The notes under the pieces are model-generated. The model did no database searches. It was given only the letters and a program-made list of their open reading frames with translations, and had not been told where the DNA came from. The position numbers were made by a program, and so were the translations under genes. A DNA stretch of 7,536 nt from DATHCB01 sp035319765 (GTDB taxonomy: Archaea; Thermoproteota; Bathyarchaeia; Bathyarchaeales; SOJC01): contig DATHCB010000132.1 of assembly GCA_035319765.1 (NCBI GenBank), positions 1-7,536 of the forward strand, written 5' to 3'. Position 1 is the first letter of the stretch; each line of letters begins with the position of its first letter. Below are positions 5,953 through 7,536 of this stretch, in pieces.

Positions 5953-6487
5953 TCTGCTCATCCGTTTTTTCTTGTTTCTTCATAATATCCATTAGATTGT
6001 CCGCAACTTTGTCCATCATTTTCTCGAATTGACGCCTCGTAATGTAATAGGTATCTAACAAACTGAGTAATCCGACGAGAAGAAAAACGAACGTAGTAAC
6101 TACAAAAATGGGAGCAATTAATTCGTCAACATATTGCGTCGGTGTCGGACTAACAAGCCATTGCACGCACATGAAAGTGACCACAATATAACCTATAAAA
6201 GTTGTCAGAAATCCCACAATTAAATGAAGTGGATATCGAAATTCTCCCGCAATTTTGCGCGCCGTGTCATCAAGAGAACGCTCCATCTCGTTTAAGCCTC
6301 TATTGGTCGAAATATCAAATCTCTTTGAGGCTGTCAACCATTCACCCAGTGAAGCAGTAACAGTGTCAAGTCTCAATCTAAACATTCGGTTCATGATGGA
6401 AATGACTAGAGCATAAACAGCAAATACGAGACCAGCGCCCACTAGGCTCGCTTGGAAAATTGCAAGCACAAAAACTTGGCTTAGCAC
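5927..6487 (-). CDS. Small three-helix membrane protein of unknown function
   Basis: 186 residues. I do not recognise a family. Hydrophobic segments at about 5-31, 87-111 and 122-145 should span the membrane. Between the first and second lies a charged, probably helical region (about 36-85, including RGLNEMERSLDDTARKIAGE). After the third comes a charged helix (150-175, RRQFEKMMDKVADNLMDIMK) with coiled-coil character, then a short polar tail. There are no catalytic or metal-binding motifs. The start is a GTG at 6487-6485, supported by GGAGAG on the minus strand at 6498-6493 and a candidate TATA box at 6562-6553. It could be an oligomeric membrane scaffold or sensor, but nothing visible says what it does. 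Confidence 0.72.
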   Translation of the reverse strand: MLSQVFVLAIFQASLVGAGLVFAVYALVISIMNRMFRLRLDTVTASLGEWLTASKRFDISTNRGLNEMERSLDDTARKIAGEFRYPLHLIVGFLTTFIGYIVVTFMCVQWLVSPTPTQYVDELIAPIFVVTTFVFLLVGLLSLLDTYYITRRQFEKMMDKVADNLMDIMKKQEKTDEQTFPNSGTH

Positions 6488-6492
6488 GTAAC

Positions 6493-6498
6493 TCTCTC
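6493..6498 (-). promoter_or_regulatory. Ribosome-binding site for the GTG start at 6487
   Basis: The minus strand reads GGAAGGAGAGAG just before the start. The GGAG core (6498-6495) is seven bases from the GTG at 6487-6485, standard spacing, and supports this non-ATG start. Confidence 0.6.
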
Positions 6499-6552
6499 CT
6501 TCCTATTTCTGCCACACACGTTTCTTAAGTATTTCGTGCTATATCCGCGAAA

Positions 6553-6562
6553 TTTTATATTA
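6553..6562 (-). promoter_or_regulatory. Candidate TATA box for the membrane-protein gene
   Basis: The minus strand reads TAATATAAAATT here, close to an archaeal TATA box. Transcription would start near 6530, leaving a leader of about 40 bases to the GTG at 6487. The plus-strand reading TTTTATATTA is also TATA-like, so it could serve the rightward side, but the insertion sequence probably begins further right. Confidence 0.4.
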
Positions 6563-6633
6563 GCGCAGCACTAGAAGAATTAAGGGCGCGCTGCCTTGTC
6601 CCGAAATTAGTTTAGGCTTATTTTTGAGAAGTG

Positions 6634-6706
6634 GGGTCTCGTACTTTGTGTTACGTCCACGCACAGGAGGTGAATCCTTTAGCTGGACAGGATGAACACG
6701 AGACCC
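6634..6706 (+). promoter_or_regulatory. Nested hairpin around a perfect Shine-Dalgarno at the transposase start
   Basis: Three nested stems can form in RNA: GGGTCTCGT (6634-6642) with ACGAGACCC (6698-6706), GTCCA (6655-6659) with TGGAC (6684-6688), and AGGA (6665-6668) with TCCT (6675-6678). The innermost stem and loop contain AGGAGGTGA (6665-6673), a nine-base match to the 16S rRNA 3' end complement. Transcripts entering from outside would contain both outer arms and could hide this site, as leader structures in some other insertion sequences do. Confidence 0.5.
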
Positions 6707-7536
6707 TTGAAACCCTCTTTAGAAACGTTGACGCAAGCTTTGCGAAGAACATCGCGCTCGGCTGTTTTCACTCTTCAGATCCGGGAAGGTATCCTAGAAA
6801 CCCGTTAGGCGTTTTCAGAACGTTCATCGTCATGCGCATTAAAGGCGTCCGCAGTCTCCGAGAAATGACAAGATCACTCGATACCGATCCGAGGCTGAGG
6901 AAACTGTGCCTCATCAAACCAGACGAGGCGGGCTACCCACGAAGCGTTCTCAGCAGGTTCATCCGCCGAGTTGGAGAAGACAACCTCACGAGAATAATCG
7001 AGCAGAAAGTGGCAAGACTCTTGAAACGCAACAAGGCGGGAGACGTTGACGCCGTGCTGGACGCTTCCTTCATCAAGGCTTGGAGCACACGAGATCCATT
7101 GGACTGCAAGCGAGGCTTCTCTGACCATGAAGCGATGGTTGGAAGAGCCGGCAGAAAGTTCGACCTGGGCTACAAGCTACACCTGTCCATCGACGCGGAG
7201 ACCATGCTTCCGTTAACGAGTGTCCTTGCCTCGGCAAACCAAAACGAGAAGAAACACTCGCCCCACTTGCTGGACAAGACGAAGGCTCTTCTGAAGCGAT
7301 GCGGAGCCAGACTGAAGCGCGTGATAGCCGAGAGTCAATACAGCGACGGCAGAATCAGGAAGGCCGTAAGCGAGACAGTGATTCCATACCCTGCAAACCA
7401 GAAACGAAACGTCAAAAACCTACTGCGAGTGGACAAGAAATTCAGAACCCACGGACTAGAAGACCAGAAGAGAGAATACCACAAACGCCCACGCATAGAA
7501 GCCGTCTACAGCTTCCTCAAAACACAGCATAGCATG
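6670..7536 (+). CDS. IS4/IS5-type DDE transposase (partial at 3' end)
   Basis: This frame is open to the window end, 289 codons from GTG 6670. The N-terminal part (about 30-95, with GRYPRNPLGVFRTF and GVRSLREMTRSL, then LRKLC and PRSVLSRFIRRV) matches the helical DNA-binding lead of such transposases. The RNase H-like part has VDAVLDASF with catalytic Asp D131, GRAGRKFDLGYKLHLSID (164-181), the second catalytic block VIAESQYSD (218-226) and KRPRIEAVYSFLK (272-284) with catalytic Glu E277. The second position, normally Asp in an ADxxY motif, is Glu (E221, codon GAG), so the element may be inactive or a variant. The start is unsettled: GTG 6631, TTG 6646 and GTG 6670 are in frame, and GTG 6670 overlaps the Shine-Dalgarno sequence itself. 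ATG 6692 is in the +1 frame and stops after 38 codons. It would catalyse cut-and-paste movement of its own element. Confidence 0.8.
   Translation, partial: MNPLAGQDEHETLETLFRNVDASFAKNIALGCFHSSDPGRYPRNPLGVFRTFIVMRIKGVRSLREMTRSLDTDPRLRKLCLIKPDEAGYPRSVLSRFIRRVGEDNLTRIIEQKVARLLKRNKAGDVDAVLDASFIKAWSTRDPLDCKRGFSDHEAMVGRAGRKFDLGYKLHLSIDAETMLPLTSVLASANQNEKKHSPHLLDKTKALLKRCGARLKRVIAESQYSDGRIRKAVSETVIPYPANQKRNVKNLLRVDKKFRTHGLEDQKREYHKRPRIEAVYSFLKTQHSM

Larger units (their letters stand above)
6631..7536 (+). mobile_element. Left part of an insertion sequence (IS4/IS5-type, cut by window edge)
   Basis: The region carries a DDE transposase gene running off the right edge. The left boundary is approximate: I place it near 6631 because the frame and the structured leader (GGGTCTCGT at 6634) begin there. 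The terminal inverted repeat cannot be confirmed without the right end, and no target-site duplication can be seen. Codons in the element are richer in G and C at third positions than in the Argonaute operon, consistent with recent arrival. Confidence 0.65.

Noticed and set aside
6874..7128. 84-codon minus-strand frame in the insertion sequence
   Set aside because: It is antisense to the transposase, whose motifs are clear in the plus frame.
7299..7532. 77-codon plus-strand frame rich in Arg, Gln and Pro
   Set aside because: It is an out-of-frame reading of the transposase; the composition is a by-product of that gene's codons.

Overview
The window looks archaeal. The coding regions have no clear -10/-35 promoters but several TATA-like boxes, starts are often GTG or TTG, genes are followed by T-rich tracts on the coding strand, and the protein families (a long Argonaute with a eukaryote-like N domain and PAZ, an XPD/DinG-type helicase, a DUF457/YdjM-like membrane protein) are common in archaea. 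I cannot name a lineage with confidence. Taxonomy rests on inference only.

Layout. Positions 1-3718 (+) hold a tightly packed operon fragment. It starts with the last codons of an upstream gene (stop at 53-55), continues with a 766-residue long prokaryotic Argonaute (pAgo) whose ATG lies inside that gene's end, and ends with a 473-residue XPD/DinG-like superfamily 2 helicase whose start lies inside the end of the Argonaute gene. The Argonaute appears to keep its guide-binding pocket but to have lost its slicer residues. The helicase keeps its motor motifs but has no room for the Fe-S domain typical of XPD/DinG. A 319-bp gap follows (3719-4037), containing several palindromes and a TATA box flanked by a 6-bp inverted repeat. 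Then comes a small helical protein of unknown function (4038-4634, +).

From 4868 to 6487 two genes run on the minus strand: a short three-helix membrane protein (5927-6487), then a DUF457/YdjM-like membrane protein (4868-5776). The 150-bp spacer between them is AT-rich and carries paired short repeats. The right edge (about 6631-7536, +) is the left part of an insertion sequence with an IS4/IS5-type DDE transposase cut by the window end. Its 5' region can fold into a nested hairpin around a perfect Shine-Dalgarno sequence.

How the genes may work together. The Argonaute and helicase overlap by 50 nt and are almost certainly co-expressed. A guide-loaded, non-cutting Argonaute could recognise invading nucleic acid and pass it to the helicase and to the product of the truncated upstream gene, which may be the nuclease or other effector. 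This is an inference from gene order and motif loss. The 4038-4634 gene has its own likely promoter and may or may not belong to the same system. The minus-strand pair and the insertion sequence look unrelated.
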